Positions 1 through 5,228 are shown, counted from the first letter of the stretch. The stretch is DNA of 6,508 nucleotides from Cyclobacteriaceae bacterium (GCA_947458795.1 CANHCD010000125.1:1-6508), one strand, 5' to 3'. Program-made: numbers and translations. The notes: generated by a model from the letters alone, not told the origin.

Positions 1-341
1 ACTTTGGAGGTCAACTCAGTGATGTAAAACGCTCCTCCTGCTACCTCCAAGGCTCCATTTTTACGGAGCTGGGTGGTCACTGTCAACAAGTCAATGGGTT
101 GACTTTCGGTAAATAAATCCAAAATAGCCTGAAAAATAACCTTGTGCGCTTCCTTGTAAAAGCTCTCCACTTTCAAAATGTCAATAACCGAAGTCAAGGC
201 ATCTTTTTCAAGCATCAAAGCACCCAATACCGCTTCCTCTAGTTCAATCGCCTGAGGGGGAACTTTTCCTAAATAGTTTGTAGGATTCTCAAAAGAGGGC
301 TTTTTCCGGTAACGGCCAGTGGGCAGGGTATTTTCAGTCAT
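1..341 (-). CDS. dnaB: Replicative DNA helicase DnaB, N-terminal part (partial)
   Basis: Reading leftwards from ATG at 341 gives 113 complete codons that stay open to the window edge, so only the N-terminus is present. After a basic, low-complexity leader of about 27 residues comes the DnaB N-terminal signature: PPQAIELEEAVLGALML (residues 28-44), then a FYKEAHKVIFQAI segment (61-73) and QPIDLLTVTTQL (81-92), followed by GGAFYITEL. This matches the E. coli DnaB N-terminal domain block by block (PPHSIEAEQSVLGGLML, PIDLITL, GGFAYLAEL). The domain forms the trimer-of-dimers collar and contacts primase; the RecA-like ATPase domain lies outside the window. DnaB unwinds the parental duplex at the replication fork. 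The start is supported by a TAnnTTTG promoter box only 4 nt upstream. The gene is divergent from mpl. Identity is near certain; intactness beyond the edge cannot be judged. Confidence 0.95.
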   Translation of the reverse strand, partial: MTENTLPTGRYRKKPSFENPTNYLGKVPPQAIELEEAVLGALMLEKDALTSVIDILKVESFYKEAHKVIFQAILDLFTESQPIDLLTVTTQLRKNGALEVAGGAFYITELTSK

Positions 342-345
342 GATT

Positions 346-353
346 CAAATTTA
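346..353 (-). promoter_or_regulatory. Bacteroidota -7 promoter box for dnaB, predicting a leaderless mRNA
   Basis: On the minus strand the sequence reads TAAATTTG, a perfect match to the Bacteroidota sigma-A -7 element TAnnTTTG. Only 4 nt (AATC) separate it from the dnaB ATG. Since transcription usually begins about 5 nt after the box, the start site would fall on or next to the A of ATG. A TTG (TTGTTTA, 381-375) lies 25 nt further upstream, rather far for a standard -33 element. The box is seen directly; promoter activity is inferred. Confidence 0.5.
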
Positions 354-388
354 CCTGCTACAAGTCAAGAGTTTTAAACAATTTTTCC

Positions 389-396
389 CAAAGTTA
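389..396 (-). promoter_or_regulatory. Second candidate -7 box upstream of dnaB
   Basis: The minus strand reads TAACTTTG, another perfect TAnnTTTG match, and would give a leader of roughly 43 nt. I found no convincing -33 TTG at 17-23 nt, so this is weaker than the 346-353 box. It could be a second promoter or a chance match in A+T-rich DNA. Confidence 0.25.
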
Positions 397-468
397 TCAA
401 CAAGAGTTTGAGGCCAGTCTAAGCCCATATAAAGTATCAATTTAGGGATTTTTACAGACTTAAATTGA

Positions 469-488
469 GTTTTTTCAGCCGAAAAAAC
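469..488. repeat. Perfect 8-bp inverted repeat in the dnaB/mpl divergent region
   Basis: GTTTTTTC (469-476) and GAAAAAAC (481-488) are exact reverse complements around an AGCC loop (477-480). No gene reads into this spot, because dnaB and mpl both point away from it, so a terminator role is unlikely. An operator, or a bent A-tract upstream of the mpl promoter, is possible but unproven. Confidence 0.45.
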
Positions 489-533
489 AGAAAAACTTAT
501 TGTTTAGGGGCTCCTGCTGCAAGATTTTATCCC

Positions 534-541
534 TAAGTTTG
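534..541 (+). promoter_or_regulatory. -7 promoter box for the mpl-exonuclease unit
   Basis: TAAGTTTG is a perfect TAnnTTTG match. It predicts transcription starting near 546 and a leader of about 26 nt before the mpl ATG at 572. There is no TTG at the usual 17-23 nt; the nearest is in TTGTTTA at 500-506, 31 nt upstream. The box lies downstream of the alternative in-frame TTG start at 500, which argues against that longer start. Confidence 0.45.
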
Positions 542-571
542 AGTACAGAACTAAATCTCTATTTATCCCCT

Positions 572-1939
572 ATGAAACACTACCATTTCATTGCTATAGG
601 AGGCGCGGTCATGCACAATCTTGCGCTTGCCCTTTTAGAAAAAGGCTATAAAGTCACCGGTAGCGACGATGAAATTTACGAACCATCCAAAACTCGGCTT
701 CAGAAAGTGGGCATCCTACCAGACGAACAAGGTTGGTTTCCAGCTAAAATAGATGCCAAAATCGATGGAATCATTTTGGGGATGCATGCTCGAATCGATA
801 ACCCAGAGCTACTCCGCGCCCAGGAATTGGGAGTTCCAGTTTACTCCTTCCCTGAGTTTATCTACAATCAAAGTCAAACAAAGAAACGGGTAGTGATTGC
901 AGGTAGCCACGGCAAAACCTCCATCACCTCCATGATTCTACATGTACTCAAGGATCAAGGACTAGATTTTGACTATTTGGTAGGCGCACAAATCGAAGGC
1001 TTTGACCTGATGGTTCGCCTTTCCGATGCCCCCATCATTGTGATTGAAGGCGATGAATACCTCACCTCTCCCATCGACCGTACGCCGAAGTTTTTTCATT
1101 ACAAGCACGACATCCTACTCGTAAGTGGCATCGCTTGGGATCATTTCAATGTATTCCCAGATTTTGAGGACTACAAAAGGCAATTTTCACTACTCATGGA
1201 TCGAACCCCTGCCGCAGGAACACTGATTTACTGCAGTGCAGATCCTTTGGTAAATGAAGCCGCAGAAAATTCAACTGGTAAAGGTCAAAAAATAGGCTAC
1301 CAAGCCCATCCCTCCCGAATTGACTCGGGTAAAACCACCTTGATTACAAGCACAGGGGAAGTTGAAATTGGAGTTTTTGGAGAGCACAACCTTCAGAATC
1401 TACAAGGCGCACTTCACATTTGCGAAGCACTTGGACTACCTCGGGAAAAGTTCTATGCCTCCATTCAAAGTTTCAAAGGAGCCGCCAAACGCCAGGAGAT
1501 TATCGTTCAGCACGATACAGGCATCTTGTTCCGAGATTTTGCGCATGCCCCTTCCAAATTGAAGGCAACAGTGAATGCCGTGAAAACCCAATTTCCTAAG
1601 CGACGTCTCCTAGCTGTGCAGGAGTTGCATACCTACTCCTCCCTCAACCCGAAATTTCTTCCCAACTATGCCCATAGCATGGATCTCGCCGATGTTGCGA
1701 TTATCTACCTCAACCCACATGCTGTAGCACTCAAAAAACTGGAGTTGATGACCGAAGACATGCTTCGAGAAGGATTTAAACGACAAGATCTAATTCTATT
1801 TACCGAAAGTGCCGACTTGAGTGACTACTTGCTCGCGCAAAACTATTCGGATACCAATCTACTACTCATGAGTTCGGGCAATTACGACAACCTGGACCTT
1901 GAACCACTCAAACAAAAATTTCTAGCCCATGCATCTTAA
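572..1939 (+). CDS. mpl: UDP-N-acetylmuramate:L-alanyl-gamma-D-glutamyl-meso-diaminopimelate ligase (Mpl), peptidoglycan recycling
   Basis: This 455-residue cytoplasmic Mur-ligase-family enzyme is close to E. coli Mpl in length (457). Mpl joins recycled L-Ala-D-Glu-mDAP tripeptide to UDP-MurNAc using ATP. Visible blocks are: an N-terminal Rossmann-like UDP-binding start (HFIAIGGAVMHNLA, with VTGSDDEIYEP at 28-38); the P-loop GSHGKTS (111-117); EGDEY (159-163, cf. Mpl EADEY); WDHFNVFPDF (189-198); GEHNLQNLQGAL (270-281); AAKRQE (304-309); and RDFAHAPSK (321-329), which keeps the Asp and first His of the family DDFAHHPT motif. The segment QELHTYSSLN (350-359) replaces the EPRSNTMK block of E. 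coli, a variant I recall from other Bacteroidota homologues. ATG 572 was chosen because homology begins there and the promoter box lies just upstream; an in-frame TTG at 500 would add 24 unrelated residues. The 3' end overlaps the exonuclease gene by 11 nt. A MurC-like annotation is possible, but Mpl fits better. Confidence 0.88.
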   Translation: MKHYHFIAIGGAVMHNLALALLEKGYKVTGSDDEIYEPSKTRLQKVGILPDEQGWFPAKIDAKIDGIILGMHARIDNPELLRAQELGVPVYSFPEFIYNQSQTKKRVVIAGSHGKTSITSMILHVLKDQGLDFDYLVGAQIEGFDLMVRLSDAPIIVIEGDEYLTSPIDRTPKFFHYKHDILLVSGIAWDHFNVFPDFEDYKRQFSLLMDRTPAAGTLIYCSADPLVNEAAENSTGKGQKIGYQAHPSRIDSGKTTLITSTGEVEIGVFGEHNLQNLQGALHICEALGLPREKFYASIQSFKGAAKRQEIIVQHDTGILFRDFAHAPSKLKATVNAVKTQFPKRRLLAVQELHTYSSLNPKFLPNYAHSMDLADVAIIYLNPHAVALKKLELMTEDMLREGFKRQDLILFTESADLSDYLLAQNYSDTNLLLMSSGNYDNLDLEPLKQKFLAHAS

Positions 1940-2735
1940 CCTAAAGAATTCCATCGCATTTTTTGATTTAGAGGCTACGGGCACCAATGTCTCCACCGAC
2001 CGTATCGTGGAGATATCGATCGTCAAATTGAACCCAGATGGAGGGCAGCAAATCTATACCCGACGGGTAAATCCTGGTGTTCCTATTCCTTTGGAAGCTT
2101 CCTTAATCCATGGCTTGTACGACAAAGACCTCAAAAATGAGCCCTACTTCAAAGATCTGGCACAAGAAGTTTTTCAATTTATAGGTCTGAGTGATTTGGC
2201 TGGATTCAATGTGCTTAAGTACGATATTCCCTTGCTGGTGGAAGAATTTCTACGGTCTGGAATAGACTTTGACCTGGACAAGCGGAACTTGCTGGATGCG
2301 CAAAAGATCTTTCACCTGATGGAAAAGAGAAACTTGAGTGCAGCCTACAAATTCTACTGCGGAAAGAAACTGGAAAATGCGCATAGTGCCGAAGCGGATA
2401 CTTTGGCCACTGTGGATGTATTTCGTGCACAAGTGGAGCGCTACCTTGGCGAAACGGCCATTGACCTTCAGGGAAATACCCTCGGCGTATTTGAAAATGA
2501 CATGAAAAAAATCCACGCCCTTGTCAACGAGCGGATGGTGGATCTAGCGGGTCGCTTTGTTTTCAATTCGCAAGGTGAAGAAGTATTCAACTTTGGTAAG
2601 CACAAAGGAAAAACCATCGAGCAGGCGCTCAAAGAAGAGCCGGGCTATTACGAATGGATGATGAAGGGGGATTTTCCGCTTGATACCAAAAGAAAGCTCA
2701 CCCAAATCAAGTTGCGTGGCTTCAATGCCCGCTAA
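1929..2735 (+). CDS. DEDDh 3'-5' exonuclease (DnaQ-like) with ExoX-like C-terminal domain
   Basis: The product has 268 residues. The N-terminal RNase-H-fold exonuclease domain (about 8-172) carries all expected DEDDh acids: ExoI FFDLEATG with D13 and E15; ExoII GFNVLKYD with D99; ExoIII AHSAEADTLAT with H152 and D157. These would bind two metal ions and remove 3' nucleotides from DNA (or RNA). The C-terminal block at about 217-262 (EVFNFGKHKGKTIEQ... YYEWMMKGDFP) resembles the small 'FGKHKGK' module seen at the C-terminus of exodeoxyribonuclease X-like proteins and related to DUF3820. There is no polymerase or helicase domain, so this is a stand-alone nuclease, likely used in repair or proofreading-type end trimming; the exact substrate cannot be read from sequence. 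The start overlaps the mpl 3' end by 11 nt with no obvious Shine-Dalgarno site, suggesting translational coupling. It is followed directly by a terminator, so it is the last gene of the unit. Confidence 0.88.
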   Translation: MHLNLKNSIAFFDLEATGTNVSTDRIVEISIVKLNPDGGQQIYTRRVNPGVPIPLEASLIHGLYDKDLKNEPYFKDLAQEVFQFIGLSDLAGFNVLKYDIPLLVEEFLRSGIDFDLDKRNLLDAQKIFHLMEKRNLSAAYKFYCGKKLENAHSAEADTLATVDVFRAQVERYLGETAIDLQGNTLGVFENDMKKIHALVNERMVDLAGRFVFNSQGEEVFNFGKHKGKTIEQALKEEPGYYEWMMKGDFPLDTKRKLTQIKLRGFNAR

Positions 2736-2736
2736 G

Positions 2737-2789
2737 ATTTGACAAAAAAAAAACTTAGTCTATTCAGGCTAAGTTTTTTTTGGTCAAAT
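2737..2789. terminator. Bidirectional intrinsic terminator between the exonuclease and the M48 peptidase
   Basis: The core stem is CTTAGTCT (2754-2761), loop ATTC, AGGCTAAG (2766-2773), 8 bp with one G-U. It is flanked by ten A on the left and eight T on the right, and outside these ATTTGAC/GTCAAAT also pair. The U-tract is present for both strands, which suits the convergent genes ending at 2735 (plus) and 2800 (minus). Confidence 0.85.
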
Positions 2790-2799
2790 TTTATTCCAA

Positions 2800-3594
2800 T
2801 CACTTTCTTTGCTCGTAGATCGCTATCGCTTCAGGTAGCAATGAATTTAGTCGTTCCATACGTTTGGAATGTCCTGGGTGGGTAGACAAAAATGGCAAAC
2901 CTTCGTCTTCTGAATCTTCAGCCATTCTGCCCCAAAACAATGGAGCTTCTCGAGGATCATAACCCGCCATTGCCATAAAAATCAAACCCATTCGATCTGC
3001 TTCTAACTCATGTTTTCTAGAAAAACTAAGCAACTTTAATTCAGAGGCTACTCCAACCGAAAGAAGTAATAATTCCTGGGTAAGGGTAGCATCTTGGCCC
3101 ATTGCAAGGTCAATAGTACCTACACCAAGTTCCATAAGTATTTCTTGTGACATTCTTTCTCCCGCATGATTGGCCACGGCATGAGCCAATTCATGCCCCA
3201 TAATAACTGCAATGCCCGTTTCGTCCCTGGTAAATGGCAAAATTCCTGTGTAAAAAGCTACCTTTCCCCCTGGCATACACCAGGCATTCACTTCCTCATT
3301 CTCAATTAAATTAAACTCCCATTCAAGTTCGTTTACTAACGAATCATAGCCTTGCTCTTTCAAATACGTTTCCACTGCCTCGGCCATTTTATTGCCTACT
3401 TTCACTATTTCTTGGCCTTCTTTGGTGGACGTCACTACCTCACTTTCCGTCAAGGATTCTTTGTATTCGTCTTTGACTAAAGGCATCAAATCTTGGGTGG
3501 TAAATATGGTTAGCTGGCTTCTTCCAGTCAGTGGCACAATCGAACAAGCGGATAAGGCATATACAACGCAAAAAAGAGCTGCTAACTTTTTCAT
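2800..3594 (-). CDS. M48 family metallopeptidase lipoprotein (LoiP/YggG-type)
   Basis: The product has 264 residues and begins with a lipoprotein signal peptide: MKKLAALFCVVYALSAC, with lipobox LSAC and lipidated Cys17. It continues with SIVPLTGRSQL, a typical lead-in of secreted M48 lipoproteins. The catalytic zinc motif is HELAH (134-138) inside VIMGHELAHAVANHAGERMSQ. The third zinc ligand is expected to be E196 in ELEADRMG (196-203), which also carries the conserved ExxxD pattern. NAWCMPGGKVAFYTGIL (103-119) and STHP (237-240) are further M48 hallmarks. No extra TPR domain follows. Length is near that of E. coli LoiP. It is likely anchored in the outer membrane or periplasm and degrades misfolded envelope proteins; that role is inferred from the family. 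It is divergent from the DUF4442 gene and convergent with the exonuclease. The promoter is unclear: the best upstream -7 match (TACTTTTA, minus strand, 3630-3623) is 7/8. Confidence 0.93.
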   Translation of the reverse strand: MKKLAALFCVVYALSACSIVPLTGRSQLTIFTTQDLMPLVKDEYKESLTESEVVTSTKEGQEIVKVGNKMAEAVETYLKEQGYDSLVNELEWEFNLIENEEVNAWCMPGGKVAFYTGILPFTRDETGIAVIMGHELAHAVANHAGERMSQEILMELGVGTIDLAMGQDATLTQELLLLSVGVASELKLLSFSRKHELEADRMGLIFMAMAGYDPREAPLFWGRMAEDSEDEGLPFLSTHPGHSKRMERLNSLLPEAIAIYEQRK

Positions 3595-3629
3595 AGGAAG
3601 GTTTTTCTAAGGCTGGTTATTCTAAAAGT

Positions 3630-3678
3630 ATTGAAAGAATTTGATTATTCTTAAAACCTATAATAAAATTGAAAGAAT
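3630..3678. repeat. Direct repeat pair ATTGAAAGAAT plus nested inverted repeat in a divergent promoter region
   Basis: ATTGAAAGAAT occurs exactly at 3630-3640 and 3668-3678, 38 bp apart. The first copy overlaps an inverted repeat, AAGAAT (3635-3640), spacer TTGATT, ATTCTT (3647-3652). These lie in the 102-bp gap between the M48 lipoprotein and DUF4442 genes and flank the predicted promoter of the latter. They may be regulator half-sites, but the region is very A+T-rich and chance is a real alternative. Confidence 0.4.
3640..3671 (+). promoter_or_regulatory. Candidate promoter for the DUF4442 gene
   Basis: TTTG at 3640-3643 is followed by a 20-nt spacer and TAAAATTG at 3664-3671, a 7/8 match to TAnnTTTG. 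The spacing falls in the 17-23 nt range reported for Bacteroidota promoters. Transcription would begin near 3676, about 21 nt before the ATG at 3697. The match is imperfect, so confidence is moderate. Confidence 0.35.
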
Positions 3679-3696
3679 CTTCTTTTATTCGCCTAA

Positions 3697-4194
3697 ATGG
3701 AAACTAAAATGACGCTACCCGCCACTGCTTTAGCTTATCAAAAAAAAATGATGAACCCATTTATTTTTTGGTGGGCCATGCTTTTCAAATTGCCAACAGC
3801 TGTATTTTGGAGATTGAAGATGGTTCACCTGGATGGAGAGAAGTGCCTAGTAAGCATCCCCTATTTCTGGAGAAGCCAAAACCCTTTCAAATCGATTTAT
3901 TTTGCTGCGCTGGCAGGTGCTGCTGAACTCAGTACCGGAGCCTTGTGTCAACTTGCCCTAGCAGGAAAAGGGTCTTTCAGCATGCTTGTGGTAGATTTTC
4001 GAGCAGAATTCAGCAAAAAATCAACCACTAAAATTCAATTTTCTTGCGAGCAAGGAGAAGAACTTTTTAGCTTGATCGACTACCTAAAGCCTGGGGAAAC
4101 AAATCAACTGACGATGCTTTCCATCGGTAAAAACACCTCAGGAGAAGAGGTTGCACGATTTTTTATCACCTGGTCCTTCAAGCGAAAAAGCTAA
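3697..4194 (+). CDS. DUF4442 domain protein, hotdog-fold putative acyl-CoA thioesterase
   Basis: The product has 165 residues, cytoplasmic with no signal peptide. The central segment WRSQNPFKSIYFAALAGAAELSTGAL (58-83) has the layout of the PaaI/YbgC-type hotdog motif (Asn, then a small-residue-rich helix ending in an acidic residue). Here N62 and E77 are the candidate catalytic positions. A strand-like SMLVVDFRAEFSKKSTTKI segment (95-113) and a C-terminal EVARFFITWSFKRKS strand complete the fold. An aromatic N-terminal stretch (NPFIFWWAMLFKLPTAVFW, 20-38) is typical of DUF4442 proteins. The family is assigned to thioesterase-like hotdog proteins, but no substrate is known here. The gene is monocistronic, divergent from the M48 lipoprotein. 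An alternative start at 3709 (MTLPAT) would remove only four residues. The assignment rests on recalled motif patterns rather than an alignment. Confidence 0.72.
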   Translation: METKMTLPATALAYQKKMMNPFIFWWAMLFKLPTAVFWRLKMVHLDGEKCLVSIPYFWRSQNPFKSIYFAALAGAAELSTGALCQLALAGKGSFSMLVVDFRAEFSKKSTTKIQFSCEQGEELFSLIDYLKPGETNQLTMLSIGKNTSGEEVARFFITWSFKRKS

Positions 4195-4276
4195 TCGATC
4201 TTTAAGCAATTAGTCTGGGTAAAGGGTTGAAATTTTTCCGGATAGCACCTGATACAAAATTTACAGCTTTTGGAAT

Positions 4277-4351
4277 ATGTCCCAGAGGGACATTATGTAA
4301 ATAGAAAGCCTGGTGAAAATGGATGCAGAGCTCCAGTGGAGCGATATAAAA
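4277..4351. repeat. REP-like tandem hairpin element (two units)
   Basis: Unit 1 is a perfect 7-bp stem ATGTCCC (4277-4283), loop AGA, GGGACAT (4287-4293), followed by TATGTAAATAGAAAG. Unit 2 is GCTCC (4330-4334), AGT, GGAGC (4338-4342), followed by GATATAAAAAAGGG. Both share the plan of a GC-rich palindrome followed by an A-rich tail containing TA(A/T)AA. From memory, similar hairpin-plus-A-rich-tail units are scattered through many Bacteroidota genomes; copy number cannot be checked here. No ORF explains the region. It starts about 80 bp after the DUF4442 stop codon. Confidence 0.6.
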
Positions 4352-4382
4352 AAGGGTAATTTAGCTACTAGAATTACTTTTT
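4351..4382 (+). terminator. Weak terminator-like hairpin downstream of DUF4442
   Basis: AAAGGGTAATT (4351-4361) pairs with AATTACTTTTT (4372-4382), giving 11 bp with two G-U pairs in the plus-strand RNA and a 10-nt loop. The U-rich arm resembles an intrinsic terminator. The G-U pairs become A-C mismatches on the minus strand, so it favours the plus transcript. The stem is A+T-rich and 157 bp after the stop codon, so its efficiency is doubtful. Confidence 0.3.
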
Positions 4383-4393
4383 AAACCAATAGC

Positions 4394-4411
4394 AGGATTA
4401 CGGATAATCCT
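4394..4411. repeat. Perfect 7-bp hairpin AGGATTA-CGGA-TAATCCT
   Basis: AGGATTA (4394-4400) and TAATCCT (4405-4411) pair exactly around CGGA, followed on the plus strand by a T-rich run (ATTTATTTCATTT). The left half extends to GCAGGATTA (4392-4400), which recurs exactly at 4481-4489 across the stop codon of the next minus-strand gene. It may be a weak terminator for either convergent gene or part of the repeat mosaic. Confidence 0.4.
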
Positions 4412-4425
4412 ATTTATTTCATTTG

Positions 4426-4489
4426 ATCTGCGGAATTTTCCACAGAATCTGCGGTCAACTTTTTTCAGACAGGACGATCTGCAGGATTA
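4426..4489. repeat. Cluster of ATCTGC(G/A)G direct repeats with an imperfect palindrome
   Basis: ATCTGCGG occurs at 4426-4433 and 4447-4454, and a variant ATCTGCAGG at 4477-4485 ends just before the stop codon of the carboxypeptidase-like gene. Between the first two, TCTGCGGAA (4427-4435) pairs with TTCCACAGA (4438-4446) with one C-A mismatch around TT, making a tight hairpin. With the other hairpins in 4195-4486 this forms a repeat-dense non-coding stretch. Position 4195-4276 holds nothing I can name beyond a weak CAAAA/TTTTG stem. Confidence 0.45.
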
Positions 4490-5221
4490 ATCACTCAAAA
4501 CCATTTCCAATCGGAAAAACTCTTTTAAAGCAGCCAATACACGTTCTTTGGACCAACCTAGAAATTCGTGCGCGGCATGAAAGGTGTTGAAGCGCAAGAT
4601 CAGCTCGTCCCATTTTTTCCGATCTAGACCGTATTGCTGCATCAATTCATTGCGTACCGAATCAGCGTCAATCACCTCCAGGTAGCCAACGCGCTGCCGC
4701 TCCCAATCCAATCGCTTTTCATAGGCTCGGAGCTCTCGGTTTCTCTTGGTGAAATAGCTTATTGGGCCATAAATGCTGAAACCTGGCGTAGGTGAGGTTG
4801 AATCAGTGGCTCCAAAACCTACCTGCTGACTAAGTGGCTTTTCTACGACTGGCTCGTCTTCCGATAGGTATAATTTCCCGTCCTTAAATCGAAAACGATA
4901 AGGCTCAGCTTTAACCTGAAAGGTCGGTAGAAGCCTTGCCAAGTCCTGTAGCTCCACAAACAAAAAAGCATCCGCTGTCAGTATCATTTTCTTTTCTAGA
5001 AAACCAGGAAACTGAAAGGTTAAGGTATCTCCTTGCGAGGCTGGAATCGAAAAATAGCCACGGGAATTCGTGATTACCTTCTCACCTGAAGGGTGACTTA
5101 CCACTACCCCTTCCAAGTATTTTTTGTCCCAAGCATCAATGACATTGCCGGAATACCGGCGTTGCGCAGAGAGGGAAACCACACAAAAAAAGAAGATAAG
5201 AAAAAGAGAAATTCGCTTCAT
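4487..5221 (-). CDS. Secreted carboxypeptidase-like regulatory-domain protein, function unknown
   Basis: The product has 244 residues. MKRISLFLIFFFCVVSLSAQ is a classic Sec signal peptide with a Bacteroidota-style 'SAQ' end; C13 is not in a lipobox. Residues about 22-92 look like a CarboxypepD_reg-like beta-sandwich: RYSGNVIDAWDKKYLEGVVVS, then a turn TNSRGYFSIPASQGDTLTFQFPGF, then FVELQDL. This domain is common at the start of TonB-linked receptors and in small envelope proteins of the phylum. No plug, barrel, peptidase active site or C-terminal sorting domain follows. The rest (about 100-244) is charged and partly helical (NRELRAYEKRLDWERQRV, 161-178; KKWDELILRFNTFHAAHEFLGW, 202-223), ending VLSD. 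It is probably periplasmic or envelope-attached; no reaction can be assigned. The in-frame ATG at 5254 was rejected because it adds MLGHSVYFWQS before the signal peptide and lies upstream of the -7 box. The gene is monocistronic and divergent from gluQ. Confidence 0.8.
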   Translation of the reverse strand: MKRISLFLIFFFCVVSLSAQRRYSGNVIDAWDKKYLEGVVVSHPSGEKVITNSRGYFSIPASQGDTLTFQFPGFLEKKMILTADAFLFVELQDLARLLPTFQVKAEPYRFRFKDGKLYLSEDEPVVEKPLSQQVGFGATDSTSPTPGFSIYGPISYFTKRNRELRAYEKRLDWERQRVGYLEVIDADSVRNELMQQYGLDRKKWDELILRFNTFHAAHEFLGWSKERVLAALKEFFRLEMVLSD

Positions 5222-5228
5222 CGATTGC

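Noticed and set aside
500..571. Longer mpl reading frame starting at TTG 500
   Set aside because: It adds 24 residues with no Mur-ligase character and begins upstream of the predicted -7 box at 534-541. Family homology begins at ATG 572.
1362..1562. Short ORFs overlapping mpl, the exonuclease, the M48 gene and gluQ in other frames (e.g. 1362-1562, 2215-2430, 2250-2516, 3392-3610, 5093-5332, 5412-5606, 5529-5711)
   Set aside because: They lie inside well-supported genes, show no recognisable domains and have compositions expected of shadow frames.
3641..3664. E. coli-type promoter TTGATT...TATAAT before the DUF4442 gene
   Set aside because: The spacer is only 12 bp (22 bp if TTGAAA at 3631 is used), neither close to 17 bp. 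The Bacteroidota-type TTTG-N20-TAAAATTG fits better.
4195..4486. CRISPR array or small RNA gene in the repeat-rich gap
   Set aside because: Repeats are short (8-9 bp), irregularly spaced and not separated by uniform spacers. No promoter box clearly defines a stand-alone RNA.
5147..5160. GCCGG-AATA-CCGGC hairpin
   Set aside because: It falls inside the carboxypeptidase-like coding region just after the signal peptide and has no U-tract; probably chance, given codon constraints.
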